From Allolobophora icterica (taxonomy: Eukaryota; Annelida; Clitellata; Crassiclitellata; Lumbricidae), in contig OY744608.1 of assembly GCA_963556255.1 (NCBI GenBank), positions 8,431,023 through 8,495,022 on the forward strand: DNA of 64,000 nucleotides, in the 5' to 3' direction. Below are positions 10,255 to 22,500 of the stretch, piece by piece. The translations under genes were made by a program, and so were the position numbers. The notes under the pieces were generated by a model. It had not been told where the DNA came from. It saw only the letters and a list, made by a program, of their open reading frames with translations, and did not search any database. How positions within the stretch are numbered: the first letter of the stretch is position 1; each line of letters begins with the position of its first letter.

Positions 10255-10499
10255 GACGTCTTTCCTCCAAAATACCTTTTAAGAGAAGAGGAAGAAAGCC
10301 AATTCCGCGTGTTGTTATCCTTCCTACTGTAACTTCTGTTTCATTTGCTCTACACATTGCTTAGAAGACTTAAAACACTTAGAGTCAATTGCTTTACCCA
10401 TTTCTCGTTTTCGATTTTGATTACAGCATAGATTTGTCTCCCTGTTGCACTCCGCCTGGTCCCTACGACTCACTTTACCTTGTTCCTTACTAACTTAAA

Positions 10500-10645
10500 G
10501 ACTACTCTCTTTAGCTGTGGTTGGACTGGGAGCGCTCCTGAGTAAATCACCTTGTAGGGACGCTATTTAAAAGCTCCTTAATAATAATGATAATAATAAC
10601 AATAGTAATAACAACAATAATAATAATAAAAATAATAATAGATTT
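10500..10645 (+). mobile_element. CR1/L2-like 3' end with (AAT)n tail
   Basis: GCTGTGGTTGGACTGGGAGC, then CCTTGTAGGGACGCTATTTA, then (AATAAT)n with point changes. The same terminal segment follows the coding end at 950-1020 and 21960-22310. Only the last codons and 3' end are kept. Confidence 0.7.
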
Positions 10646-10689
10646 ATCAATTGTAGGCATTTTCAATAATATCTTATGCCTGTGAATTT

Positions 10690-10815
10690 TTATCCCCCGG
10701 GGGATGATTTTGCACGATGGGGGATAGAAATGGTTTATCCCCCGGATACTCTATACCGGTAGATTATATCCGGGGGGATAAATTTATTCATCCCCCCGGA
10801 TAGTTTTAGGACGGA
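10690..10815. repeat. Fold-back sequence built of TATCCCCCGG modules
   Basis: TTTATCCCCCGGATA (10734-10748) pairs with TATCCGGGGGGATAAA (10767-10782) around a loop of about 18 bases. Further ATCCCCC modules lie at 10691 and 10790 and a GGGGGAT module at about 10719. Same style as the element at 8466-9164. Confidence 0.75.
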
Positions 10816-10828
10816 TAGTCTGTCACGC

Positions 10829-11161
10829 GACACCGGCCTTAGGGTATTTCGGGCCCCGTGCAGAGTATGCTGTACGGGCCTCCGATGACACAAGTCAAAT
10901 TGTTTTTCATTGCTAATCATTTTATTTTAGTAGATGGTTAACAAGTACAAGTCAAATTTAACTTTACACGAAAATTCTATAAAATATAGAGGAAGTTGAC
11001 TTTTATTTTATTGACAAAAGAGAAGATTTAATCGAAACCATATATTATTTTTAGGGTGTCGTGTTCATGTTAATTTTCTGTGACATTTTTGGGTTCCCCC
11101 ACCCCCTAAGTTGCGGGCCCCGTGCGACCGCACGGTTCGCACGCCCATAAGACCGGCACTG
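10829..11161. mobile_element. Possible DNA transposon remnant with CACCGGCC ends
   Basis: The left edge CACCGGCCTTAGGG, then GGGCCCCGTGC, is roughly repeated in inverted form at the right, where the complement reads CAGTGCCGGTCTTATGGGCG. I could not find a matching target duplication. Confidence 0.35.
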
Positions 11162-11404
11162 ACTTTTGGATGTGGACTTGATTCTTTGTAATGTAGTTGT
11201 ATAGCCTAATACTGTCTAAATTGACGGACACAGAGCGATATAGTACCCACGAATAGCGCTTAAGAAAGCTTCTCCAGTTAAGCTTGACTATTCAGGACCT
11301 AGCCCATGTCATCCAGATTACAGACATAGCATAAAGTTGAATTTTTTAAATATGGACCTAGACCTGTAGAATTCTATAGTCGCGTTTTCTTCGGAGCTCT
11401 TTCA

Positions 11405-11527
11405 ATCCCGAAGGGGTCATAATATATCTCGGTAAAAATAGTAATAATAATAATAATAATTAGTAGTAGTAGCAGTAGTAGTAGTAGCAGTAGTAGTAGT
11501 AGTATTAGTAGTAGCAGCAGCAGCAGC

Positions 11528-11582
<55 letters not shown>

Positions 11583-11660
11583 TGAGCATTATCATAAGCG
11601 TCATCGTTATCATAATCATCGTCGTCTTAATCACCGTCGTTGTCGTCATTTATGACGTCG
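11405..11660 (-). repeat. TAG/CAG triplet arrays with shared flanking motif
   Basis: The motif CGAAGGGGTCATAATATAT at 11409-11427 borders AAT, then TAG and CAG triplets to about 11585. It is the third copy of the motif at 6526 and 6918. Confidence 0.75.
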
Positions 11661-12209
11661 TTATTAGACCCAATCCTAATGACCGACCTTGATCGATGGA
11701 GGACGCAAGGATGCTGAGAGACAGAAGAGCCACGAAGGATGCTGTCGATTTAAGAAGAACAATCATCATTCTCATCAGTAGAATCGATCACCAATCGATG
11801 AAGCAGCTTAATCGATCAGTCTGGGGACACAGTTGAGGAAATTTCTGCTTCAGGCAAACACTTATAACAGATGAAGATGAACAGCGAAAACTGACGAAGG
11901 AAAAGATGAAGATCGTTCTCTTCGTCTGCAGTTCGTCTGTTCTTCAGATGAGGAAATCTAACTATTTATAAACGGCGCCCCTAAGTGGCAGGACAGTAAC
12001 GTAAATGAAACTAGTGTTTCAGTGAAGCACCAGTGTAGTTGAATAGTAGGCCTACGCAATGTTGTGTAGTCCAATCATATAAATTATCACCTAAGACTTT
12101 GTACGTTGTTTGGAGTTTCAAAAGAAATTACGACTTTTAGTCTTAAACGAGTTTAGCAATGAAAATGCTTTGCTTGATAACTCATGACAACACCTCTGGC
12201 ACAAAGCAG
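11661..12209. other. Spacer, no feature seen
   Basis: Low-copy DNA with several ACAGATGAAGATGAACAG-like degenerate stretches around 11860-11960. No coding region recognised. Confidence 0.4.
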
Positions 12210-12305
12210 CGCTCGTGAATAAGCTGATGCCCAGCTCTTAACTTTAGAGTAACGCATTAGAAATTTAGAGTTTTACGATGACGATTATGATTACGATTAC
12301 GCTGG
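12210..12305 (+). repeat. Retroposon 3' end, family D
   Basis: GTGAATAAGCTGATGCCCAG, AGAAATTTAGAGTTT, then ACGATTATGATTACGATTAC. Same family as 1084-1172. Confidence 0.6.
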
Positions 12306-12464
12306 ATTCCCTCTTAGTTTCTGAATAGATCGGGATTATCTAAGAGTCTCCAGTTGCGGGCCCACGCACACACGTGGAACCAATCAATGGGGTTCCCGTC
12401 GACAGCTGACAGATGGCTTTGATGTTTAGAGTAGGCCTATATGGACCAAGTTACGTCAATAGGT

Positions 12465-12572
12465 TGGAGCGACGACAGATGACAGCGACAGATGACAGTA
12501 ACAGATGACAGTGACAGATGACGCTGACAGATGTCATTGACAGATGACATTTACAGATGACATTCGAACAGA
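12465..12572. repeat. Minisatellite, about 12 bp unit
   Basis: About eight degenerate copies of GACAGATGACAG(T/C). Not in a recognisable gene. Confidence 0.85.
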
Positions 12573-12857
12573 TGAAGATCTCCTTGTACCGATTTCCTAC
12601 TGTTGATTGAACTCGTTAAATACGAATCCACGTTTAGCGGATGGACATATTTTAATTATAATATTCAATGTAAGTAATTATAATTCATAGATTGCGTCGT
12701 ACATAAAGAGCTACTTTGATGGTGCTCTACGTGCTAATGTTTACATCGTAGATATAATTCCAATTGTTCCGATTTTAAAGCACAAACTACTCTGGTCTCC
12801 CGAAGAGATGTCGATGGGCCGTTATGATTAACATAATTGTTATTTTATCATCATCAT

Positions 12858-13050
12858 CATCATTGTTATTATTATAATTAAGCGTCACTTGACCTATGTA
12901 ATGACCAAACATCATCCAATGGCACTGAGCAATTGCGAGTGAAGGACTTGCTCAAGCCCCTAAACAGTAACCGTTTCAGGGAAGGAGGCTCGAACCCGTA
13001 CTCTTCGCTTTACAAGGAGAGCGCTCTAACCAATCGGCTACAGTGTCCCA
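12858..13050 (-). mobile_element. SINE-C, near full length
   Basis: On the minus strand it starts with a tRNA-like head: TGGTTAGAGCGCTCTCC (A box) and ACGGGTTCGAGCCTCCTTCC (B box). A body with TTGAGCAAGTCCTTCAC and CAATTGCTCAGTGCCATT follows, and it ends at an AT-rich GTGACGCTTAATTATAATAA tail. Related copies are at 21038, 40155, 43265 and 63250. Confidence 0.85.
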
Positions 13051-13256
13051 TAGTCGGCTATTCTGAGCCATCGACTTGAAAGGTCCATTCACCGGGCTTT
13101 GCCTTAGTTGATGGGACGAAAACATTGACACAAACCATCGATAGTCAAGAGTCTTGGGAGAACTCTATAGCTGATTGCAGTCAAGAACAACCCGCATCTT
13201 CCGGCTTACGAGATAAGAACATAGGCTTAGTATTGTATTGTGACGATGGTGTGTCG

Positions 13257-13690
13257 TGGTGACAGTCACAACCACCGTTTGCGGAAATCGTGTTGCGACG
13301 TGACAGCGTTATTTTGGTTTGAAGCATGTTCGAGCAACGATAATTAACAGCGATGTATTCTTGCATGCTTAACTATATCAATGCTGATAGGCACCAGGGT
13401 TTTCGTTAACGCCCAAACGACCGTTTTTACGTCCGAAAAAACGTTCAAAACTTGACAATTTTGGCTGATAGGCCTATACAGCAAAATTCTAGATCCGGAC
13501 GTAAGTAGGCCACGGTCCTACGTCCTCATTTTGTGATCCTTACGGAAACACTGGCCTTCACGTTAGCTTACTTACTTATTGTTTTATGTTGTATAAATTG
13601 GTGATTTGTCGTGTAGTTAACACGGAGGAGTGTCTTGGTCACCACCAGTTTGTGGGGCAAAGTTACGCGATGGGGTAGAAACTGATTATC
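13257..13690 (-). repeat. Duplicated PGRP 5' flank, copy 1
   Basis: Matches 23330-23690: GACAG..TTATTTTGGTTTGAAGCA, TTCGxGCAACGA, TTATTGTTTTATGTTG and ATAAATTGGTGA occur in the same order. In the second copy this DNA lies about 0.7-1 kb upstream of the start codon of PGRP gene A, so here it marks the 5' flank of gene B. The copy is interrupted at 13395-13553. Confidence 0.8.
13395..13553. mobile_element. Small inverted-repeat element inserted in the duplicated flank
   Basis: The ends CAGGGTTTTCGTTAAC and its rough complement TTACGGAAACACTG bound 159 bases that are absent from the paralogous flank near 23480, where sequence runs straight through. A CAG(G/T)G start suggests a hAT-type element. 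I see no clear 8-bp duplication. Confidence 0.6.
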
Positions 13691-14461
13691 GCATTCACAG
13701 TTGGTTAGGATTATCAGTTAGCGACTTGATGAAGTCTGCGATACAGTTTTCTCCATTAGTTGACGCTTTCTCTATTAGACACGGACGCTTTAGACGTTCC
13801 TAATTACAATAGTGTGGTGCGTGTAAATATAAATGTAAATATATTCTTTTGCAACCATTGGACCTAGACTCTGCCCAGTTCTGATCGGGTGAGATTCTTC
13901 ACAACCGCTGCTCATTAGAATGTTACTTGTGATGCGTTAACTATTGTGTAACTTACTTACTTAACCAACAATTCATATTGCGATATTTCATTAAGCGTCG
14001 CAAAGAATTCATGCATCAGTAATCGATAACTCCAAATTTATGCGGCTCTGGTTAAAAATTAACAAATGGTACAGCTTATTTACAGCACAGCGTTGGGTCA
14101 GAGGGGCAGTTGAGAGAGATGCCAAGTGAAGACCAAAGTCGTAGTTTATGACAAACGGATAAACTGTGCGCTATTGAAGTCCACAATGTATCAACGATAT
14201 TCTACGAAACGAGGGTTGTTTAAAACTACTGTTCTAATTAAGCTGTACCATTGTCTCGGTTTTATTCCCAGTTCCTGTTTAGTTAATTAGATAATTAGGT
14301 TGTTGTTTAGATTTAGACATTTTCATTGGGCAATAGAAGATCTGGATTAATCACGATAGCTGAGCGGTCTGCCCCTACATGAATCCTCATTCGGTTCCTA
14401 TACTCCTCCTAGTAGCCTAGTTCGTCCTGCTTCCTCTGTGTTTCCGCATTATCACAACTCT
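13691..14461. other. Spacer, no feature seen
   Basis: Low-copy AT-rich DNA between the two PGRP genes. No coding region recognised. Confidence 0.4.
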
Positions 14462-14770
14462 TCGTCATTCTCCTCCTCCTCTTCCTCCTAGTTCTTCTCT
14501 CCCTCCTACTTTTCCTCCCCTTCCTCCTCCTCCATGTATTCCTCCACCTGTTCCTCACCCTACTTCCGTTCCTTTTTTCCAATTCCTTCCGTTTTCACTA
14601 CTCCTCTTCCTACTCTTTCTCATTGCCTTATTTTCCCCTTCTGCAATCCACACACCTCCTACTTCCCTTTCCATTGCTCCTCCTCATCTTCCCTCTCCTT
14701 ATGCTTCCCTCTTCCCTCTTCCCTCTCCTATTCTTCCTCCTCCTTTTTCTTCATACCCACTCCTCCGGCT
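14462..14770. repeat. CCT/CTT polypyrimidine tract
   Basis: About 300 bases almost entirely C and T on the plus strand with TCCTCCTC and TTCCCTCT runs. The 96- and 86-codon frames across it are compositional. Confidence 0.85.
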
Positions 14771-14885
14771 CGCATTCTCTTATTCCGAACTCCCAGGGTC
14801 AGTTGCCTGCATTTAGAGAAGTGAAAGAGAAACATACAAGAGGCAGAGAAAGACGACTAGCAGCATACATAGAATCTGACTGACT

Positions 14886-15050
14886 ACAGTACTGCTGACT
14901 GAGTGACTGAGTGACTGAGTGACTGAGTGACTGAGTGACTGAGTGACTGAGTGACTGAGTGACTGACTGACTGACTGACTGACTGACTGACTGACTGACT
15001 GACTGACTGACTGACTGACTGACTGACTGACCGACCGACCGACTGAGTCC
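14886..15050. repeat. (ACTG)n and (ACTGAGTG)n array
   Basis: An 8-base ACTGAGTG repeat changes abruptly into a 4-base ACTG repeat at about 14960, then CCGA. A related CAGT tract lies at 105-212, and ACAGGCAGGC-type sequence follows to 15125. Confidence 0.9.
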
Positions 15051-15375
15051 TAGAGACTAACAAAGAGGCAGGAAGGCAGACAACCAGGCAGGCAAACACG
15101 CAGACAAACAGGCAGGCAGACAAGCAGCGTGCCATTGAAAGCAGGAAGATTTAGATTTGCCGATCAATAGGTTGTGTCAACCAGCCATCCTCTACTGTAT
15201 ACTCAACAGTGCGCACAATGGTTGGTTCTGTTTATAGTCGAGGGAGGTTCATTACCTTTGAGTTGTTATAAGGGTCAGTTTTTTACGAGCAAACACTAAC
15301 CGGTGACATTCGCCTTCACATCCAACAGAAGACATTTGTTCATCGTATAGCCAATATACAGTAACTTCACACATG

Positions 15376-15384
15376 ATAATATAT

Positions 15385-15420
<36 letters not shown>
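15376..15420. repeat. (TA)n microsatellite
   Basis: About 40 bases of TA repeat inside the duplicated flank. Copy 1 has CAGT-rich sequence at the corresponding place. Confidence 0.9.
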
Positions 15421-15422
<2 letters not shown>

Positions 15423-15920
15423 TTTATTCATCAAATATGGTAGCACAAAAGCTAACGATACATCTTTCTCTGGACAGCTGACCTGTCCGTTCTATACTAA
15501 TTAAACATATTACATTGTCCACATTTCCTCCAAATTATACCATGCGCATAGGATATCACACACAAATTTACAACAAATCGGATAACAACAACCCAGTAAA
15601 AAGCCACAGACAACAACAACCCGAAAACAAAGCAACTCAACTGACGGTGTGCAACTCACGTCATTCAACTAATTCAAATTACAAGTATTAAAATGATTGG
15701 GAAAAAATTCTAAAGCTCCATTTTCATAACGTCTGGAGTTTGCATGAAATTCGATCCAATAGATTCCGCATCGTAACTGAGACTCCCCTTCATGACGCCA
15801 ACCCAATCAAAATATAAGGTCGAGAATTGCGCCGCCTTCAACAGCAACGAACTCTATCGAATTCTGACGAGAATATTACCGAATCAGCTACAGCAAGCAA
15901 GCAGGCAAGCAAAGAAACAT

Positions 15921-16021
15921 ACAAATACATACATACATACATACATACATACATACATACATACATACATACATACATACATACATACATACATACATAC
16001 ATACATACATACATACATACA

Positions 16022-16052
<31 letters not shown>

Positions 16053-16175
16053 CTACATAAAACATACGTATTAACATACATACATACATACATACATGCA
16101 CACACATACATACACACAAACATTATACTAACATACGAACGTACGTACGTACATACATACACACACGTTCCTACG
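15921..16175. repeat. (CATA)n array
   Basis: About 130 bases of pure (CATA)n, then an interrupted tract to 16175. The same place in copy 1 holds a shorter CATA tract plus a LINE insertion. Confidence 0.95.
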
Positions 16176-16379
16176 TGCATGCATACAAAATATATGCAGG
16201 CATCTAGCTAACGATTAAGTGCTACCGTATAAATAGGAGCCAGCGGGTGACCAGCTAAAGGCCCAATTTGAACCCTTATCTGGGCACCAGCGGTTCAGTG
16301 TGTGTGTGTGAGCTTTGGTCCAAGTGAATGTATGAGAAGTTGTACGGCGAATTATTCCTTGCTCAGCTGGTGGACCTCG

Positions 16380-16517
16380 TCACGCACGGTGCTTCGGTAT
16401 CTTCCGTCGGCTGTAGTTCGGCCACGAATTGATCAGTTTATATAGCGCATCTCCAGGACATTCGGTGTAGCCGCCGTCCCGATGGCCAAACAATTCGTAC
16501 GATTCGATTATATAGCC
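16380..16517 (-). CDS. PGRP gene A, exon 4 (last)
   Basis: Acceptor TTATTTTAG, 138 bases. It encodes [20 protein letters not shown], then [15 protein letters not shown] and ends KIPKHRA with TGA. It carries His169, Thr175 and Cys177 of the zinc site. Confidence 0.94.
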   Translation of the reverse strand, partial: GYIIESYELFGHRDGGYTECPGDALYKLINSWPNYSRRKIPKHRA

Positions 16518-19500
16518 CTAAAATAACAATATAGAACAAAAAGGTAAATGTAACTGGTATATGGGTTGACTTAGGGACTGATATGGAGACTGATATCTGA
16601 GGGTCACATTTTTATGGCAACTGTCTTAGATCACACACTCAACAAAAGCGACTTCGAAGCAAAATGGTTATTAATTATTACTTTTTTGATTTTTATTACT
16701 AGTCTAGTCTTCATTCTCCGCGTATTCTGTCTGTATGAATGGTAATCAATTATTACTATTTTATTAATATTTTTAGCTTCTTCATCTTTATTATTGCATT
16801 GAAACTTTATAATACAAGAAAATAATAATAATCGTTCATCCAACTTCTGGCTTCAGTTAGGGCCTATAGGCTATTTTCATCGATCATTCCGCTTCTAGTT
16901 TGAGTTATATTTTCATCGACCATCCAACTTCTAGTTTCAGTTTTAGTATGAAATGTATTCACGGCTCATCCACGGCAATAATTTCGGCTCTAAAACGATA
17001 TATTTTCATCGCAGTTCCAATTTCTAGTTTCAGTTTTAGTACGTAATATGTTCGTCAATCATCCATCTTCTAGTTTTGTAATTATTTCATCAATCATCTA
17101 ACTTCTAGTTTGACTTTTACTATGAAATAATTTCCTACGCGGTAATTTACCAACCTTAACTACGGTTTAACCCTTGGCTTGGCTAAACAAAAACCTTCAC
17201 CGTTTTTAAATTGATGGTTAAAAGCGAAACTAATGACTCTTGTTACACTAGAAATGTTAAGCGTCAATACTTTCCAAACATTTTTTGGTCTTTGGAATTG
17301 TTATCACCGGTTTATATAGCGCCTCTTTAAGACAAACTCACCAGAGGCACTCCTGACGTCAGACACTCTGAACTGCGATAGAAGAGAGTGGTTTTCAAGC
17401 GTTTAAGGAATAGAGATAATGAAAGACCAAGAGGTTCATGTCGTAGGAGATGGATGTGTGGATGGGTGGATGGGTGGATGGGTGGATGGATGGATGGATG
17501 GATGGATGGATGGATGGATGGATGGATGGATGGATGGATGGATGGATGGATGGATGGATGGATGGATGGATGGATGGATGGATGGATGGATGGATGGATG
17601 GATGGATGGATGGATGGATGGATGGATGGATGGATGGATGGATGGATGGATGGATGGATGGATGGATGGATGGATGGATAGATGGAATAGTTGCTTTCAA
17701 ACATTTAGGGATTATAGAAGTATTGAAAGACCGTTCATTGGTTATCTACCAAGGCTATATGATTGACAGATGCAAATCGTTATTTTCTACTTAAGTAGCC
17801 AATCCTGTTCTAAATACCATTTAACATCACAGGGACTAGCACAGATATCGCCTCTTATTATTTTTTCTGGAGTGGTGCTATATAAATTCTAATAACAATT
17901 TTTACAACTAAACAAAGTGCACGATTAACACTGGCTGTACTACCGCGGCAGCTTTTGATGGACCCGGTATAGCCTGCCTACTCTGCCCGAGTGCTGTACT
18001 TGCCTTTTCTATGCCGCACTTGAGGACGGCCTTGGTAGCCTGAATGGCTGCGTCCGAAGGTAAACTGGCTGTGTAGTTGCCTATTACGCAGAATCCAAGG
18101 GCAACCGAGTTGTAGCCTAACGTATGGGCGCCCACAATGTCCCATCCTCGACCCTCGTATACACGACCGTCACCCCCGATCAGGAAACTGTACCCGATAT
18201 CGTTCCAGCTTAAAAATCAATTATTAATGATAATAAAAATCGTCATCAAAATGATCGATAATATCAATCAATCAATCAATTGGACATTTATATAGCGCGC
18301 TCTTCAAGGCAACTATTCAGAGGCGCTCCCAGCCCAACCTCGACGAAAGAGAACAGCCTTAAGCGCAGAGAAGAAAGAGGTGGACGAGTCTCGAGGGAGA
18401 GACCGCAGTCCAACAGGAAGGCCATTCCAGATAGTGGGACCGGCAACGGAGAATGCTCGCTGTTGCATGGTTGCAGTGCGAGCGAAAGGAACATGTAAGT
18501 CACCGCGGGCGGTGGAACGGAGTGAACGGCGACCAAGAAGTGCGGACCTTGGAAAACAGAGCTCACGTAGATAGAAAGGAGCGCGGCCAAGCTGACACTG
18601 CCAGACAATAGAAGCAACCCGGTATACAACGCGTTGCGAAAAAGGAAGCCAGTGGAGGACGTCACGCATGTAGTCAGACACGTGACCAAACTTATGTTAT
18701 ACCATCGGAGAAAATGCTAAAATAAATACTAAAATAAATGTCAAAATGCCGTTCTCCAGCTTTCCACCGAGGACTGAAAACCAAACTTTTCAAGCTATGC
18801 CATGTAGATGTCTATCAACTATTGCTCTGCTCCTACACCACTCCCAAACAACCATATCGATTCCACCGTGCCGCCATGCTGTCTCCTCGGTTTGACCTCG
18901 CCCGAATTCTGACCTGGCACAGAAACCGACCAATAAGCCTAGCTGCTGCGGATTTGAATTTATCTAGCGCCGGTTTTAAGCTGCAGTCTTCCTCAAATGG
19001 CTTTTGTGGGGCGCTGAGATATTTGGTAGATTTATATCACATTACTTTAACTCTGCACAGCAAACATTATAGCCAAGCTGTCTTAAGACGCATGAGTTGA
19101 GATTCTGTCAGACAGTCATAAGTGCAGCACTTCTGTGAGGTACTTAAAATGCTAATAAAAGTCCTGATACACACACACACATACATACATACATGCATAC
19201 ATACATACATACATACATACACACATACATACCTACATATATATATATACATGTATATATACATACTTATATAGATACATGAATACATACACACATACAT
19301 ACATACATACATACACACATACATACATACATACATACATACATACATACATACATACATACATACATACATGCATACATACACACATACATACATACAT
19401 ACATACATACATACATACATACATACATACATACATGCATACATACATACACACATACATACATACATACATACATACATGCATACATACATACACACAT

Positions 19501-22500
19501 ACATACATACATACATACATACATGCACGCATGCATACATATATACATACAATTATACATAGATACATACATACATACATATATAATATTATTATTATAC
19601 AAACATTACATTACGTAAGTTCATAAATATATCCATTATTCACTTTTTGCATCTGGATATATGGACCTAAAATTTTACTAGATACCATTCATATTCTTCC
19701 GCGTATATATAGTGTATAATATATAATATGATATCCGGACATTTCCTCATGGACATTCCCCAGGTTCCCCCGACAATTGCCTCCTTAGGACATTTCCCCC
19801 ACCCCAGTCATCCCCGAGAAATACAAGCCGTATATATTAACGTATACATTAATATTTCGATTTTCTGATTATACACAGTATTACACCCATTATATAGGCC
19901 TACCGGAATTATGCGTAGGCCTGCTGTCATATCGGGTGTCTGTGTTGAATAAACTTCCGTAATTACGCTGCACGTGGTGAATTATAATTAACGAGAACAA
20001 ACAACATAGTCCACGGATGTTACAGAAAAATAAAGGCGGCCATAGCTGGACAACATCCAAACATCTGGCCATTCCTCACAGTTCTTATACGAGAACGGGG
20101 TCTTAATAATGCTGTGCTGGACCAGTACATCGGCGAACTTGTGGTGCAGCGAACAAGGAAGAAGTATAAAGATTTAATGCGCGAATATTAAACATAGTTC
20201 GATTTCGAACACAGACCGAGTCTGAACTACTTGCGAGGAATAGCCCACAATTTGGTGGGTGAGTCATCAAAAGGGGGAAATGTCCGGGAATTGTCCTAAT
20301 GGAAGATATGTCAGGGGGAAATGTCGGGGGTATTGTCCAGGGCGAAATGTCCTAAACTCATATATATTTATTTATAATCTATTCCAACGAGTGTAACTTA
20401 TCTCTCGTGTCCATATGAAAATCTTGGATGCTTCGCACACTCTTCATACACGACTCCTTGTCGAAGCATTCTCCTGGAGAGACCGAATGATGGATGAAGG
20501 ACATGTTGACCGGATGTCCTATCCGTGTGGGCGGCTCCTTTGGTGGCCGCGCCCCCCATTCGGACCGTGAAACAAACGTCAGCGAGTCACAGATGGGGCC
20601 GTCGTTGGACATACCTACGTCAGCACATATGAACCAACATAAAATAACAACTTAGCAAAGCGTTTATGGGTATGTAGTTTTCAGAAGATATCTCTTCTGG
20701 AGACGGAAGTGCCCTTCTGTCCGGTTACTTGGGCGCCTCCATTTAAGAAACCTGAGAGAACTCTTCTTAAATAAAGACAGAAGGGCACTTCAGATTATGC
20801 CTTCCCCATAGGCGTAGCCAGTATGAGGCCTCCTATTACTTTTCGATTGACCAATGACAAGGTGCACAACACTGCACATATTGTCGTTCTGCACGCTTAA
20901 AAACCCCAAGTATACCTCCTCCTCAAACCCCACTACACCTGGATGCTTCCCGGAGTTTCTTCCTCTTGAATTTCTCCTAAATGTGTATAGATTCTGTATA
21001 AATAGCTTTTCAAGTATTTCATTACGCCCGAGCTAATGGGGTATACGTGGGATACGATTGACTAGAGTGTTCGCCTTGTAACGCGGAGAATACGGGTTCG
21101 ATCCTCCTCGTCTAGGATAGCTACTATGTAGGGACCCTGAGCAAGTTCCTCAATCACAATTGCTCAGCGCCATACGATTGATACTTGGTCACTAGATAGT
21201 GGCGCTTAACATACGCGCAATAATAATAATAGAATTCCCAGACTCTCGGACTAGAGTGCCCATAGTTCGGATTCGTCTGAACTTAGGCCAACAGTCTTGT
21301 GATCGACCTGAACATTCTAGACTCCTCTGCTCGGGTCTTTCCCAGGCTTTTCACGCCTATTAAGATCGCGTGACGGTGTTGACTGATTGGAGACATCAAT
21401 TATAATTAAATGAGTATATATAAGGAGTTCAAGCCTCGCCTCTGAGCATGCGCAGAATACGCATCAAAGCCACCCCTAAGACAATTTATATAGTTATGTG
21501 GGACCCTAAACAAGTCTTTAATGACCATTTACTTAGTACCATACTTGTAAGTAATACTAGACTACGGCAATCTGTACTACATAATAAATTATCCTACAAT
21601 ACCCTTTACTCGTGTAAGCTTATACTATATAAATAACATATATTACAATCCCATACTGCAAAGTAAAGATGGGCGAGCACGGTAGCCGACTGGTTAGAGC
21701 GATCGGGTTCAAGCCTCCTCGGAGACGGTTAGCCTACCATCGATATGTTGCTGCTCCACTGTGGGTGTCCAGCGTCGTGGTTCGCTTCGCTCCGCAGCGC
21801 AGGCCGAGCTCCTTGTCACCCGAGCACGGACTGCTTGCTATCCGGCAACACCGTGCCTTCTCTGTCTTTGGCCCAGCGACCTGGAACGGGCTCAGTAGCG
21901 CTGCACCTGACCCCGATTGATTGTTCTTCTCTGTTCCACTCTTGCCTTAAAACTGTCTTGTTTGACCGGGGTTGGACTAGGAGCGCTTCTGACATGGGCG
22001 GCGATCCCGGGGGGGTCGAGGGGGACAAGACCCCCCACCTTTAAGAGTGGGGGGGACACGCCATACATCGGACCCCCCAAATTTTGAAGAACTCCCAAAA
22101 AAAGGTCATCAACTTTTTCGTGCTCAGAGTATAAAAATGTTTCGCGCGTGAGCGCGAAAAATTTTTTGACATCTTTTTTTTACCAGATCAGTTCAAAACT
22201 CTTTTTTGACCATATCACTTCAAAAATGTCCCCCCCACCTGTCAAACAAGATCGCCGCCACTGGCTTCTGAGTAGATAACCTTGAAGGGGCGCTATATAA
22301 GACTTGTGTAATAATAAGATATTCTTTTACAGGGTCGCTTTTGTCACTTCTTGAACTTTGCAAGGAGGCCAAAATCAAACGCAGTTGTATCGTATCGTAT
22401 TATATACACTTACTTACGATGGGGGCCTGTGAATAAGCTGGTTCCCGCTTTTTTGGGCGCTGTAGAAGTCTCGAGATTACGATTACGATTATAGGCCTAC

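Larger units (their letters stand above)
15240..16530 (-). repeat. Duplicated PGRP 3' flank, copy 2
   Basis: Second copy of the 1-1735 flank. Here it is joined to an intact PGRP last exon, so it shows the ancestral arrangement: exon, about 110 bases of 3' sequence, GGTGCCCAGATAAGGG motif, CATA array, then A/C-rich DNA. Confidence 0.8.

Noticed and set aside
17327..17794. Repetitive GWMD and SIHP frames
   Set aside because: (GGAT)n array read in several frames; no independent coding evidence.
17908..18003. Coding continuation of PGRP-A exon 3 to the stop at 17908
   Set aside because: The PGRP domain continues in the last exon through the GC donor; the extension has no family similarity and would lose the zinc site.
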